Shown in pieces: positions 52,110 through 60,932 of a stretch of 64,000 nt of DNA. Position numbers and translations under genes: made by a program. Source of the stretch: JABMMZ01 sp044368575. GTDB lineage: Bacteria; Bacteroidota; Bacteroidia; NS11-12g; UBA955. Below the pieces are notes generated by a model that worked only from the letters and a program-made list of their open reading frames with translations, did no database searches and was not told the origin of the DNA. The DNA lies in assembly GCA_044368575.1 (NCBI GenBank), contig JBIPPH010000005.1:1-64000 (forward strand), written 5' to 3'. Position 1 is the stretch's first letter, and every line of letters starts with the position of its first letter.

Positions 52110-52835
52110 TGCCTTTAAACGATCGAGCAATATCGCAGCGCTAACTGCTGCATTCAAAGACTCTGCTTGCCCGAATCTAGGGATGGTTAATTCATAAGCA
52201 GCTTGAGCCATAAGCATTTGATCAACACCATGCCCTTCATTACCAATCACTAATAAGCCTTTTTGAGGCAAAGGTCCCTTATGAATATTAATCCCATTAA
52301 AATCAGCAACCACCAATGGCAAATCTACTAACTGAGCATACTTTAAAATATCGCCATATATCACTTTAACCCTTAGAAAACTACCCATAGTTGAATTGAT
52401 GCATTTAGGCGCATAAACATCTGTGCAACCAATACTGCAAACTATGGTATCAATACCATACCAATCAGCTATTCTGATGATGGTCCCTAAATTACCTGGA
52501 TCCTGAATAGCATCCAAGCCAATCACCCAAGGCTCTTTGCTCTTATGATTTGACCAATCGGGCATTTGAACCAAGGCTAAGACCTTTTGTGGGGCAAAAT
52601 GCGAAGACAACTGTTTAAGTTCTTGGTCAGTCACTTCAAAAACCTGGGCTTGTTTTAAATCTAATTGATTGTTATTCAACCATTCAGAGACGGCAAACAG
52701 CTTTGTAACTTTATAGGGGCTTTTCAACAATTCGGCAATACTTTTTTCTCCCTCGACTATAAATTGGCCGTATTTTTGTCTCAGTTTCTTATCTTGAAGA
52801 CCCTTGACCAATTGAATATTCGCTTTACTAATCAT
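52107..52835 (-). CDS. SpoU-family rRNA/tRNA 2'-O-ribose methyltransferase (RlmB/TrmH-like)
   Basis: A 242-residue SPOUT methyltransferase. The N-terminal substrate-binding domain (about 1-85) includes KYGQFIVEGEKSIAELLKSP. The catalytic SpoU domain has motif 1 GLDAIQDPGNLGTIIRIADW, motif 2 LLVIGNEGHGVD and motif 3 IPRFGQAESLNAAVSAAILL, forming the trefoil knot that binds SAM. It most likely methylates a ribose in 23S rRNA or tRNA; the target cannot be told from sequence. It is divergent from the BamA-like gene. Confidence 0.95.
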   Translation of the reverse strand: MISKANIQLVKGLQDKKLRQKYGQFIVEGEKSIAELLKSPYKVTKLFAVSEWLNNNQLDLKQAQVFEVTDQELKQLSSHFAPQKVLALVQMPDWSNHKSKEPWVIGLDAIQDPGNLGTIIRIADWYGIDTIVCSIGCTDVYAPKCINSTMGSFLRVKVIYGDILKYAQLVDLPLVVADFNGINIHKGPLPQKGLLVIGNEGHGVDQMLMAQAAYELTIPRFGQAESLNAAVSAAILLDRLKA

Positions 52836-55175
52836 GGCTTAAAAGCTTTGTTAGGCTTATTGTTGATGTTCGTTGTTGCCTGCAAAACTACCAAATTAGT
52901 TCCCGAAGGACAACATTTATTGGTTAAAAATAAATTGATCAGTTCAGACAGCAGCAATAACCTCCTATTGAACGTTATGTCGAAACTAGACGACGAAAAA
53001 GCTTTGTATATCAGACACAAGCCTAATCGCAGTATCTTGTTATTGGGTAAATTCCACTTAGGATTATACAATTTAGGCTCATCCAAGAAACATCCTGAAA
53101 GAAGCGACTCCAGTCGATTTAGGACCTTATTAAGGAGCTATGGTGAAGCCCCTGTAATATTAGATACCAATCAAATTGAAAAGTCTGAACTAAACTTACA
53201 AAACTACTTAATTTCAAAAGGGTATTTCAACTGTTATATTACCCATAGCATTCAATACAAAGGCAAAAAGGCTACCGTTATTTACAACATTATACCTGCA
53301 CAAACCTACACCATTCAGAGTGTTAATTTGTTTGCAGACGATGCTGAAGTTGACGTTTTCTTAAACCAAAATATGTCTAAATCCTACCTCACAAAAGGCA
53401 GTATTCTTGATTTAGATATGATCAATAAAGAGCGTAACCGTTTAACCCTGCTTATGCGCAACAATGGATACTTTGATTTCACCAAAGACTATATTGATTT
53501 TGAATTAGATACGAGTGCCATTAGAAAAGGCTTAAACATTAGCATAGCTATAGCCAACAAAAGCAACCAGGAGCGTTTTGAAAAGCTAAGTATCCAAAAA
53601 ATTAAGGTGGTCTTTGAAAACGATTCTGAAACCCAAAAATTAACGCCCCCAATTACTTTTAATGGTGTAGAATTTCATTTCAATGGATTTCCAATTAAAC
53701 CTCAAGTCATATTCAACGCTTTACAATTTCAGATTGGCGATTTATTTAAAGTAGAAGAGATGGAACACACTTACGCCAAGTTATCTGAGTTCAGTTTATT
53801 TAAATTCATTGATATTGGGTATAAACCTTCGGTGATAGACAGCATAAAAGGCCTTGAAGCCATAGTCTCATTAAAAACCAACTATAGGCAAACTTTTACC
53901 ATTGAGCCGCAAGGGATTATGTCTCAATTAAACCGAATTCAAAACATTAATTTGGGCAACTCATACGGGGTTGCGAATAGTTTAATCTGGACCCATAGGA
54001 ATTTATTTCACAATGCCGAATTGTTTAACATTAGTGCCAATACACGTATTGAGGCCCAATTATACCGCGACACCAACACCAATAAAATCAAGCATTTCAA
54101 CCCTGCCTATCAGCAAAGTTTAAATTTATCTTTAAGTATACCTAAGTCATCTATTCTTAAGCCTTTAGAAAAACTGCCACAAGTAAAATCTATTAAAACG
54201 AATTTCAATTTGTCTTTGTTGTATGAGAAGAATCCTGACTATTTAAGAAAAATCATACCCCTTACCTACCAATACCAAATCAGCACAACTAGAGCCAATT
54301 GGTTTATCAATGTATTTGAAATGTCTTTTAGCCGTAATACACTTAAAATAGACATTTCGAAAAGAGCTGATAGTGCATTTATTCAGAGATTGTTTTCCAA
54401 TAACCTAATAACCTCCTCAGGCCTTAGTTTCCTATTTTCAGATAAAAATACGACAAAAAGTCGATCTAGTTTTTTCATAAGGGCCAATGTGATAGAATTT
54501 GGAGGCAATATTCACCGATTAATTCGCAGAACATTAGACACCAAACAGCAAACTGACACGTCCTACCAATTGTTTAAGGTTAATTATTACCAGTATGCCA
54601 AATCTGAAATTGACGCCCGTTGTAGCACTGTTTTCAGTGAAAACCATTCAAGCATATTGCGTTTTAATTTAGGTTTAACCTACCCTTATGGCAATCAATT
54701 GGTCGTACCGTTTGACAAATTATTTTTTATTGGTGGTGCCAACAGTTTAAGAGCTTGGCGACCAAGAACAATTGGACCCGGAAGTTATGCCGAAAGCTCA
54801 AAGAACTTTAGGATTGACAGAGCTGGTAATTTAATTATACAAGCCAATGCAGAATACCGCTTTGATATAATAGATAAAAAAGTTGAAGGTGCATTATTTG
54901 TTGATGCAGGCAATGTTTGGTTGGCTCGCAATGTGAACAATGTTGATCCATTAAAGTTATTCAAACCAAGATCTTTCCTTTTTGAAACGGCAATGAACAC
55001 AGGTATTGGATTGCGTTTCGACTTTGAATTTTTCTTATTCAGATTGGATTGGGGCATGCAAATTAAAAACCCAGAGAAACCAGTTGGTGAAACTTTGGTC
55101 ATCAAAGACTTTGCTCGCAATAAATACTTCACCAAATATTCCATTTTGAATTTTGGTATCGGCTACCCTTTCTAA
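52812..55175 (+). CDS. BamA/TamA-like outer-membrane lipoprotein (Omp85 superfamily)
   Basis: An Omp85-type protein of about 787 residues. The N-terminus has a lipobox VVAC (FVVACKTTKLVPEGQHLLVK), which BamA itself lacks, so this is the lipoprotein TamA-like class typical of Bacteroidota. POTRA-type repeats are visible (YTIQSVNLFADDAEVDVFLN; ALQFQIGDLFKVEEMEHTYA). The C-terminal barrel has FIGGANSLRAWRPRTIGPGS (the conserved L6-type loop) and ends in Phe (GIGYPF). There is no in-frame ATG near the start. I choose the TTG at 52812, giving a positively charged n-region; TTG 52848 is an alternative. It overlaps the SpoU gene's 5' end by 24 nt if so. Confidence 0.87.
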   Translation: MNIRFTNHGLKALLGLLLMFVVACKTTKLVPEGQHLLVKNKLISSDSSNNLLLNVMSKLDDEKALYIRHKPNRSILLLGKFHLGLYNLGSSKKHPERSDSSRFRTLLRSYGEAPVILDTNQIEKSELNLQNYLISKGYFNCYITHSIQYKGKKATVIYNIIPAQTYTIQSVNLFADDAEVDVFLNQNMSKSYLTKGSILDLDMINKERNRLTLLMRNNGYFDFTKDYIDFELDTSAIRKGLNISIAIANKSNQERFEKLSIQKIKVVFENDSETQKLTPPITFNGVEFHFNGFPIKPQVIFNALQFQIGDLFKVEEMEHTYAKLSEFSLFKFIDIGYKPSVIDSIKGLEAIVSLKTNYRQTFTIEPQGIMSQLNRIQNINLGNSYGVANSLIWTHRNLFHNAELFNISANTRIEAQLYRDTNTNKIKHFNPAYQQSLNLSLSIPKSSILKPLEKLPQVKSIKTNFNLSLLYEKNPDYLRKIIPLTYQYQISTTRANWFINVFEMSFSRNTLKIDISKRADSAFIQRLFSNNLITSSGLSFLFSDKNTTKSRSSFFIRANVIEFGGNIHRLIRRTLDTKQQTDTSYQLFKVNYYQYAKSEIDARCSTVFSENHSSILRFNLGLTYPYGNQLVVPFDKLFFIGGANSLRAWRPRTIGPGSYAESSKNFRIDRAGNLIIQANAEYRFDIIDKKVEGALFVDAGNVWLARNVNNVDPLKLFKPRSFLFETAMNTGIGLRFDFEFFLFRLDWGMQIKNPEKPVGETLVIKDFARNKYFTKYSILNFGIGYPF

Positions 55176-55213
55176 GCCACTTAAAAGAAGGCGCTATCAA
55201 TCTCGTTTTTTAT

Positions 55214-55244
55214 TTTGCATTGCATCGGATAAATTTTATATTTG
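55214..55244 (+). promoter_or_regulatory. promoter for tRNA-His
   Basis: TTTG (55214-55217) and TATATTTG (55237-55244) spaced 23 bp, an excellent Bacteroidota promoter. Predicted start is about 55251, 7 nt before the tRNA. Confidence 0.8.
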
Positions 55245-55257
55245 CACTCCTTAAACG

Positions 55258-55331
55258 GTGGTCATAGCTCAGATGGTTAGAGCATCAGATTGTGGTTCTG
55301 AGGGCCGTGGGTTCGATTCCCATTGATCACC
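55258..55331 (+). tRNA. tRNA-His (anticodon GTG)
   Basis: All four arms fold: acceptor GTGGTCA/TGATCAC with one G-U pair, D-arm, anticodon stem TCAGA/TCTGA with loop TTGTGGT (anticodon GTG), and T-arm GTGGG/CCCAT with TTCGATT. A G precedes the acceptor stem (55257) and faces C73, as expected for the G-1 of tRNA-His. CCA is not encoded. A terminator hairpin begins 9 nt later. Confidence 0.97.
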
Positions 55332-55340
55332 CTTAATTAA

Positions 55341-55369
55341 AAAGCCTCTGAAATTTCAGAGGCTTTTTT
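55341..55369. terminator. terminator shared by tRNA-His (+) and the transketolase operon (-)
   Basis: AAAAAGCCTCTGAAATTTCAGAGGCTTTTTT is a perfect inverted repeat with A-runs on one side and T-runs on the other, so it can act in both directions. It lies 10 nt after the tRNA and 22 nt after the end of the convergent minus-strand operon. Confidence 0.9.
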
Positions 55370-55391
55370 GTTATCAATACCCTAAGGTTGA

Positions 55392-56345
55392 TTATTTTCT
55401 TTTGATTACTTTTTCAACTGCTGCAACCACATCAATGGTATCAATATGGTATTTAGCCATCAATTCATCTGGTGTTCCACTTTCGCCGAAGGTGTCATTG
55501 ACCCCAACCATTTCAACCGGCAAAGGCATTTGGCGCGCAAGTAATTGGCAAATGCTATCGCCCATACCACCATTAAACATATGCTCTTCCGCAGTTACCA
55601 CACAACGGGTTTTAGCAGCAGAACGCAATACGGCTTCCGCATCTAATGGTTTAATTGTATGGATATTGATTACTTCAGCATGTATACCTTTTTCAGCTAA
55701 AATTTGAGCTGCTTGAATGCTTTTCCATACCAAATGGCCTGTACAAAAAATAGAAACATCAGCTCCTTCGAAAATGGTCCAAGCTTTACCAATTTCAAAT
55801 ACTTGATCAGGTGCAGTAAAGATTGGCACTTTCGGACGGCCAAAACGCAAATAGCAAGGTCCTTCATATTCAGCAATAGCCATAGTAGCTGCTTTGGTTT
55901 GGTTGAAGTCGCAAGGATTGATGACTACCATATCTGGCAACATTTTCATCATCCCTATATCTTCCAATATTTGATGGGTAGCCCCGTCTTCTCCTAAAGT
56001 TAAACCGGCATGTGAAGCACAAATCTTAACATTTTTACCACTGTAGGCAACACTTTGACGGATTTGATCATACACTCTGCCTGTGCTAAAGTTAGCAAAT
56101 GTGCCTGTAAATGGAATTTTACCAGCTGTCGCTAATCCAGCGGCAACGCCAATCATATTGGCTTCGGCTATACCCATTTGAAAAAAGCGTTCAGGGAAGG
56201 CTTTTTTAAAGGCATCCATTTTAAGTGAACCAGTCAAGTCAGCACAAAGGGCTACTACCTGAGGATTGATTTTGCCTGCTTCTAACAAACCTGCTCCAAA
56301 TCCGGAACGGGTATCATTGCTGCCAAGTATTTCTATTGTATACAT
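55392..56345 (-). CDS. transketolase, C-terminal subunit
   Basis: A 317-residue protein equal to the pyrimidine-binding and C-terminal domains of transketolase (pentose phosphate pathway). Visible are GAGLLEAGKINPQVVALCAD, ERFFQMGIAEANMIGVAAGL (the catalytic Glu region for TPP activation), CASHAGLTLGEDGATHQILE and HTIKPLDAEAVLRSAAKTRC. It must pair with the N-terminal subunit at 57727. The start shares one base with the stop of the vWA gene (TAATG). Split transketolases of this kind are common in Bacteroidota, but the two halves are normally adjacent. Confidence 0.95.
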   Translation of the reverse strand: MYTIEILGSNDTRSGFGAGLLEAGKINPQVVALCADLTGSLKMDAFKKAFPERFFQMGIAEANMIGVAAGLATAGKIPFTGTFANFSTGRVYDQIRQSVAYSGKNVKICASHAGLTLGEDGATHQILEDIGMMKMLPDMVVINPCDFNQTKAATMAIAEYEGPCYLRFGRPKVPIFTAPDQVFEIGKAWTIFEGADVSIFCTGHLVWKSIQAAQILAEKGIHAEVINIHTIKPLDAEAVLRSAAKTRCVVTAEEHMFNGGMGDSICQLLARQMPLPVEMVGVNDTFGESGTPDELMAKYHIDTIDVVAAVEKVIKRK

Positions 56346-57694
56346 TATAAGTTGATTTCTGTAGTGGTTGCTGATGTGATGGTAAACTCCTTTTCAAAGG
56401 TGTATATGGTTCTAGTTTCTGGTTTGCTTCTGCCAATCACCAAGTATTTTCCTGGCTGCATAATAATGGACTGAAAATAATCATCACTGATATCTGCTAC
56501 CCATTTTACTTGGCCATTTACAACATGGTAAATGCCACAAACTAAATCTCTGCTTTTGTTGATTTGTAATCTACCAGGTTGAGGAATAACAATTGAAGTT
56601 GTTTTGTTCTCATCCACCACAACACTGTCAAGGTGAATACGAGGTGTGGTTAACAATTCCATTTCATAGACGCCGCACAAATACCTTTTCTTAGTGTTAA
56701 AGGTTTGAGCATTCACAATGTCATATTGGTTTTTGACAGTTATGATGGCTTTAAGGTCGACGTAATTGGTCTTGCCTGTACAAACAAAATCAATAAACCC
56801 TTGAGGCACATCAATCGGTATGATATTGTGTCTGCCCACTATGAGTTCAACGTTGTTTTTACGCACTGGTGGTAAAGTATGAACTACAAAATCATATTTC
56901 CTTAGTGGATCTAAGAACAAAGTATCTGGCACACCTCTTCCATTCATTGTATGCTCATAATTGAACAATAATTTCTTGGTAGCGGCATCATAAATACTCA
57001 TTAAGGAATTGGTTTCCACTGGTCTTAACTTTTTATCCAACAAATTCACCTGACAACTGGTAGCATTCATGGCTTGAGAAACCACTACACCAACCACATT
57101 TATGAAATCTTTTTCAGTATTAGCATCGTAATAAGTCCCTAAGCAATCAAACTTTAACTTAAACTGCTCTGAAGAACCCAAGCCAATAATAAAAGGCTTT
57201 AAGAAAATGCCTTTCTTCTGAAGCGCTTGTGAAATTTGACAAGGATCTCCGGTGCATTCTTCCAATCCATCTGTTATGATGATCACTAAATTTCTAACAC
57301 CCTTTTCCGCAGGAAAGTCCTTTTCACATTCTTGCAACGAGTAAGCGATTGGTGTCCAACCTTTAGGCACCAAACTATTGATACGTTTTTTAAGAATTAC
57401 CGTATTATTAGGGGCGAAAGGTACTTCTAACTTGGAATCTTTGCAGTCTTTTAAATCAACTGTTTTTTGATGACCATAGACCCTCAAAGCCAATTCAACA
57501 TTTTTAAAAGTCGATAAACTATCGACAATTTTTAAGGCCATACGCTTAGCGACAGCCATTCTGCTGGTTTTTTCTATTTGGGTAGTCATACTACCCGATG
57601 CGTCAAAAATCAAGAGTATACGCGTTTTCTCTTTTGATTGAGCCTGAACAGACCCAAAAACAATTAAAAGAACCGCTAATAAAATATGTTTCAT
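56345..57694 (-). CDS. exported von Willebrand factor A domain protein
   Basis: A 449-residue exported protein with signal peptide (MKHILLAVLLIVFGSVQAQS, residues 1-19). Residues about 25-210 form a vWA domain: LLIFDASGSMTTQIEKTSRM with the MIDAS D31-x-S33-x-S35, KGWTPIAYSLQECEKDFPAE (MIDAS Thr) and LVIIITDGLEECTGDPCQIS. The rest is beta-rich with no assigned fold. Such secreted vWA proteins in Bacteroidota are linked to surface or metal-binding roles, but the function is unknown. It sits between the two transketolase halves, 32 nt after the N-subunit stop and overlapping the C-subunit start by 1 nt. Confidence 0.9.
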   Translation of the reverse strand: MKHILLAVLLIVFGSVQAQSKEKTRILLIFDASGSMTTQIEKTSRMAVAKRMALKIVDSLSTFKNVELALRVYGHQKTVDLKDCKDSKLEVPFAPNNTVILKKRINSLVPKGWTPIAYSLQECEKDFPAEKGVRNLVIIITDGLEECTGDPCQISQALQKKGIFLKPFIIGLGSSEQFKLKFDCLGTYYDANTEKDFINVVGVVVSQAMNATSCQVNLLDKKLRPVETNSLMSIYDAATKKLLFNYEHTMNGRGVPDTLFLDPLRKYDFVVHTLPPVRKNNVELIVGRHNIIPIDVPQGFIDFVCTGKTNYVDLKAIITVKNQYDIVNAQTFNTKKRYLCGVYEMELLTTPRIHLDSVVVDENKTTSIVIPQPGRLQINKSRDLVCGIYHVVNGQVKWVADISDDYFQSIIMQPGKYLVIGRSKPETRTIYTFEKEFTITSATTTEINL

Positions 57695-57726
57695 GATGAA
57701 TTAACGCCGTGATTAGAAAAATCGTA

Positions 57727-58572
57727 TCAATAATCGCCTAAACTTTCCGGCAATTGAGCCAAGGCTTTTGCTAATTGGTCATCGTTTGGTGGTATACCAT
57801 GCCATTCATGTGAACCCATCATAAAATCAACACCCGCACCCATCTCTGTTGTCATTAACAATACGATTGGCTTACCTTCTGCTCTGAGGGCTTGTGCTTT
57901 TGTATTGGTATCTAAAATGGATTGCATGTCATTGCCATTCATTTCAAGCACTGTCCAATTGAATGCTTCAAACTTGTTGCGCAATTGGTTAAAGCCCATA
58001 ATGTCTTGCACATTGCCATCGATTTGTTGCTTATTGTAATCTACACTGGCAATGATATTACTTAATCCGTGATGACCTGCATACATGATGGCTTCCCAAT
58101 TTTGGCCTTCTTGCAACTCACCGTCTCCCATGTTAACATAAACAATTCTGTCATCTTGATTTAGACGTTTAGCCACAGCAATACCAACCCCAACAGATAA
58201 ACCTTGACCCAAGGAGCCAGTGGCAATGCGAATTCCAGGGAGGTGATCATGGGTTGTTGGATGCCCTTGTAATCGGGTATTGAGTTTTCTGAAACTCGCT
58301 AATTCTTGAACTGGAAAATAACCACTTCTAGCTAAAACAGAATACAACAAAGGACTGATGTGCCCGTTTGATAAAATAAAGATGTCTTCACCATGCCCCT
58401 CTTGAGTAAAGTTTTGAGGATTGTGTTTCATTATCTGAAAATACAAAGCTGTTAAATAATCAGCACAGCCAAGCGATCCACCAGGGTGACCACTTTGCAC
58501 GGCATGTACCATTCTAACAATGTCTCTTCTAACTTGAGAGGCTATTTGTTGTAATTCTTGAGTTGTAGGCAT
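57727..58572 (-). CDS. transketolase, N-terminal subunit
   Basis: A 281-residue thiamine-diphosphate-binding subunit of transketolase. The motifs HAVQSGHPGGSLGCADYLTA, RIATGSLGQGLSVGVGIAVA and YVNMGDGELQEGQNWEAIMY with the following SVDYNKQQIDG form the TPP/Mg2+ site. It needs the C-terminal subunit encoded at 55392 for activity. It is the first gene of the operon and has a near-promoter (CAATTTTTG) upstream. Length is typical for the split form. Confidence 0.95.
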   Translation of the reverse strand: MPTTQELQQIASQVRRDIVRMVHAVQSGHPGGSLGCADYLTALYFQIMKHNPQNFTQEGHGEDIFILSNGHISPLLYSVLARSGYFPVQELASFRKLNTRLQGHPTTHDHLPGIRIATGSLGQGLSVGVGIAVAKRLNQDDRIVYVNMGDGELQEGQNWEAIMYAGHHGLSNIIASVDYNKQQIDGNVQDIMGFNQLRNKFEAFNWTVLEMNGNDMQSILDTNTKAQALRAEGKPIVLLMTTEMGAGVDFMMGSHEWHGIPPNDDQLAKALAQLPESLGDY

Positions 58573-58657
58573 GAGAATATATCTTGATGCAAAAATTGCT
58601 TAAAAAAGTCAATAATAAAAAAGGCCAGTAGATTAATTATAAACGAGTAATAAACGC

Positions 58658-59425
58658 TTATATTAAGTTGAAGTCATCTCTATCTTCTAATACAGGGAAA
58701 TCAATACGGTATTGAATTAAAGAAGCTTTATTGAGATTGAATTGAAAGACTTTATCGTCATTAGAAAACCCGATTTCTTCACCCAAATAATTGATAATTG
58801 CTGAATCACCTTTATGTTCAACACCATTGCCGTCAATGCCTAGGCGATTACAAGCAATAACATAGCATTGGTTTTCAATAGCCCTTGCTTTAAGCAATTG
58901 TTGCCAAGCATAACTGCGTTGGGCTGGCCAATTGGCAACATAAATCAAGGCATCAAATTGTTCAGTATTGCGGCTAAATACTGGAAATCTGAGATCATAA
59001 CAAATTAAAGGGCATATGCGCCAACCCTTGTAATCTATAACCAATCGTTCTTTACCAGCACTGTAATGGTTGGATTCAGCACCAGGTGAAAACAAATGGC
59101 GTTTGTAATACCATTGAACACCCCCGTCTGGCTGAACAAAAGCCAGTGCATTGTAGTAATTACCTGCATCTTCATGCATAATACTGCCCATAATAGCTGC
59201 GTTCAATTTTGCGCTCATGCGCAATAACCAAGCTAATGACTTTTCGCTCGATTCTTTCGCAAGCAACTCAGGTTTCATACTAAAACCAGTTGAAAACATC
59301 TCAGGTAAAACAATCAAATCACAATCCCTTATGCCTTCAATTTTAGACTCAAAATGGGCTAGGTTGGCCTCCACATCTTCCCAATACAAATGGGTTTGAA
59401 CTACTGCAATATTTATAACTTGCAT
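58658..59425 (-). CDS. omega-amidase / nitrilase-family hydrolase (YafV-like)
   Basis: A 255-residue carbon-nitrogen hydrolase. The catalytic triad is visible: E42 in IVLPEMFSTGFS, K108 in WYYKRHLFSPG and C142 in PLICYDLRFPVF. The residues around match the omega-amidase (Nit2/YafV) branch, which hydrolyses alpha-ketoglutaramate to 2-oxoglutarate and ammonia. Its gene overlaps the end of the aminotransferase gene by 13 nt, which supports that assignment. Other nitrilase-family substrates are possible but less likely. Confidence 0.92.
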   Translation of the reverse strand: MQVINIAVVQTHLYWEDVEANLAHFESKIEGIRDCDLIVLPEMFSTGFSMKPELLAKESSEKSLAWLLRMSAKLNAAIMGSIMHEDAGNYYNALAFVQPDGGVQWYYKRHLFSPGAESNHYSAGKERLVIDYKGWRICPLICYDLRFPVFSRNTEQFDALIYVANWPAQRSYAWQQLLKARAIENQCYVIACNRLGIDGNGVEHKGDSAIINYLGEEIGFSNDDKVFQFNLNKASLIQYRIDFPVLEDRDDFNLI

Positions 59426-60567
59426 AAGATATCAAGAGCTTTATTCAGCGTTTCATCGGTTTTGGCAAAACAAAACCTCAAAACTCTGTGGTCTGTTTTG
59501 CGCAGGTAAAAGGCTGAAACCGGAATGGCTGCAACGCCTTTTTCTTGGGTCAAATGATTGGCCATCTCAACATCAGACAAATCAGCAATTTGATCGTAAG
59601 CAACCGACTGAAAATAACTGCCTTTACAATCTAAAAGTTTGAACCTTGAGGCCTTTAAACCCTCTCTAAACAAATCGCGCTTAGCTTGATAAAAAGCGCC
59701 TAAGGACAAATACAAATCTGGGCGTTTTAAAATGTCTGCATAAGCATGCTGAACGGGTGTATTAGCTGCAAATGCCATAAATTGATAGGCTCTTCTAATT
59801 TTGTCAGTCAAATTCTCTGGCGCTAATAAATAACCCATTTTCCAACCTGTTGTATGATACGTTTTTCCAAAAGAAGAAACAATGATACTGCGCTTAGCCA
59901 AGTCAGGAAATCTGGCTACAGACTGGTGCTCAAAGCCATCAAAAATAATATGTTCATAAACTTCATCACTCAGAACCAATACATCTGTGTTGTGAATCAA
60001 CTTTTCAAGCTTAAGCATATCCTCTGCACTCAAAATACTACCACTTGGATTGTGAGGCGTATTGAGAATGATCATTTTTGTTCTAATGTTAATGAGTTTC
60101 TTGATCTGATCCCAGTCGATTTTATAATCAGGATAGACCATTTCATACACAATAGCTTTACCGCCAGATAACTCAATAGAAGGAATATAAGAATCATAAG
60201 CAGGCTCCAAAACAATCACTTCATCATTGTCTTTAATTAAAGCATTGATAGCAGCATATATCCCCAATGTTGCCCCTGGCACTATGGTAATTTCTGTTTC
60301 AGGATGATATTGGGCTGAATACAATTCATAGGTTTTTTGGGCAATTTGTTCTCTTAAAGCCATTAACCCAGGCATTGGCGCATACTGATTGAAGCCCTTC
60401 TTCATGGCATTTGCCACTAAATCTTTAAGCTCATCTGAACAGTCAAAATCAGGAAAACCTTGAGCCAAATTAATGGCATTGTATTGATTAGCCATAGCAG
60501 ACATCACAGCAAAAATACTGGTACCCACATGTGGCAATTTATGATTGATAACCCCTTCAAATTTCAC
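59413..60567 (-). CDS. PLP-dependent methionine/glutamine aminotransferase (YbdL/KAT-like)
   Basis: A 384-residue class I/II aminotransferase. Motifs include NLAQGFPDFDCSDELKDLVA, the substrate loop IILNTPHNPSGSILSAEDML, the PLP Lys in SSFGKTYHTTGWKMGYLLAP and the phosphate-binding Arg near VLRFCFAKTDE. The sequence matches the YbdL/glutamine-phenylpyruvate (kynurenine) aminotransferase group, which converts ketomethiobutyrate to methionine using glutamine as donor. The GTG at 60567 is the likely start; a TTG at 60576 lies inside the -7 promoter element. The adjacent, overlapping omega-amidase would remove its ketoglutaramate by-product. Confidence 0.92.
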   Translation of the reverse strand: MKFEGVINHKLPHVGTSIFAVMSAMANQYNAINLAQGFPDFDCSDELKDLVANAMKKGFNQYAPMPGLMALREQIAQKTYELYSAQYHPETEITIVPGATLGIYAAINALIKDNDEVIVLEPAYDSYIPSIELSGGKAIVYEMVYPDYKIDWDQIKKLINIRTKMIILNTPHNPSGSILSAEDMLKLEKLIHNTDVLVLSDEVYEHIIFDGFEHQSVARFPDLAKRSIIVSSFGKTYHTTGWKMGYLLAPENLTDKIRRAYQFMAFAANTPVQHAYADILKRPDLYLSLGAFYQAKRDLFREGLKASRFKLLDCKGSYFQSVAYDQIADLSDVEMANHLTQEKGVAAIPVSAFYLRKTDHRVLRFCFAKTDETLNKALDILCKL

Positions 60568-60573
60568 GATGAA

Positions 60574-60581
60574 CAAATTTA
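60574..60581 (-). promoter_or_regulatory. -7 element for the aminotransferase gene
   Basis: TAAATTTG on the minus strand, an exact TAnnTTTG. It ends 7 nt from the GTG at 60567, so the predicted transcription start is at the start codon, suggesting a leaderless mRNA. The TTG at 60576 is part of this element and unlikely to be the start. Confidence 0.5.
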
Positions 60582-60618
60582 AGCCAAAGGGCTAACATAG
60601 CCTCATGATGTATAGAGA

Positions 60619-60676
60619 ATGTGAGTAAGTAGTGAGGGGGATGAGAGTGAGAGCAAGTGTGAGTGTGAGTGCGAAG
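60619..60676. repeat. low-complexity GTGAGT/GAGTGT-rich tract
   Basis: A purine/GT-rich stretch of irregular GTGAGT, GAGAGT and GTGAGTGTGAGTG repeats. It is non-coding and lies between the aminotransferase and the first duplicated terminator. No longer-range structure is evident. Confidence 0.6.
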
Positions 60677-60703
60677 AAAAAACCCCACTACCCCCTATAC
60701 CCT

Positions 60704-60762
60704 AAAAAAAGTCCTCAACTTGAGTTGAGGACTTTGCGTTAGATCGTGCACTCGTAGGGATT
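60704..60762. repeat. 59-bp direct repeat, copy A: terminator plus partial tRNA-Arg 3' end
   Basis: Identical, except for one base, to the copy at 60874-60932, period 170 bp. It holds the hairpin AAAGTCCTCAAC-TTGA-GTTGAGGACTTT and then TGCACTCGTAGGGATT, the last 16 nt of tRNA-Arg (seen on the plus strand). The tRNA match stops there, so this is a truncated duplicate, not a second tRNA. It resembles an attachment-site footprint. Confidence 0.85.
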
Positions 60763-60873
60763 ATTGCATGAACCCTACTGTTTAGTCCTGCAAATGCAAA
60801 GTCCACCTTCTTCGAAGGCTTTTTTTGGTTTTTCATTCGCTTGCAATTGGCATTGCAGACTCATTCAAAACCA
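60763..60873. other. spacer between the two 59-bp repeats
   Basis: About 110 bp with no ORF. It contains CCTTC-TTC-GAAGG followed by seven T (60804-60830 region), a plus-strand terminator-like hairpin. No integrase, tRNA or repeat is present, so nothing mobile remains here. Confidence 0.6.
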
Positions 60874-60932
60874 AAAAAAAGTCCTCAACTTGAGTTGAGG
60901 ACTTTGCGTTTGATCGTGCACTCGTAGGGATT
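60874..60932. repeat. 59-bp direct repeat, copy B: terminator and 3' end of intact tRNA-Arg
   Basis: The parental copy. It carries the minus-strand terminator of tRNA-Arg (12-bp stem, TTGA loop, A-run equal to a U-tract on the minus strand) and the 3' end of the intact tRNA gene. It differs from copy A only at 60911 (T versus A at 60741). Confidence 0.9.

Noticed and set aside
60704..60762. A second tRNA-Arg gene
   Set aside because: Only the last 16 nt of the tRNA are present; the D-arm, anticodon arm and 5' acceptor are missing.
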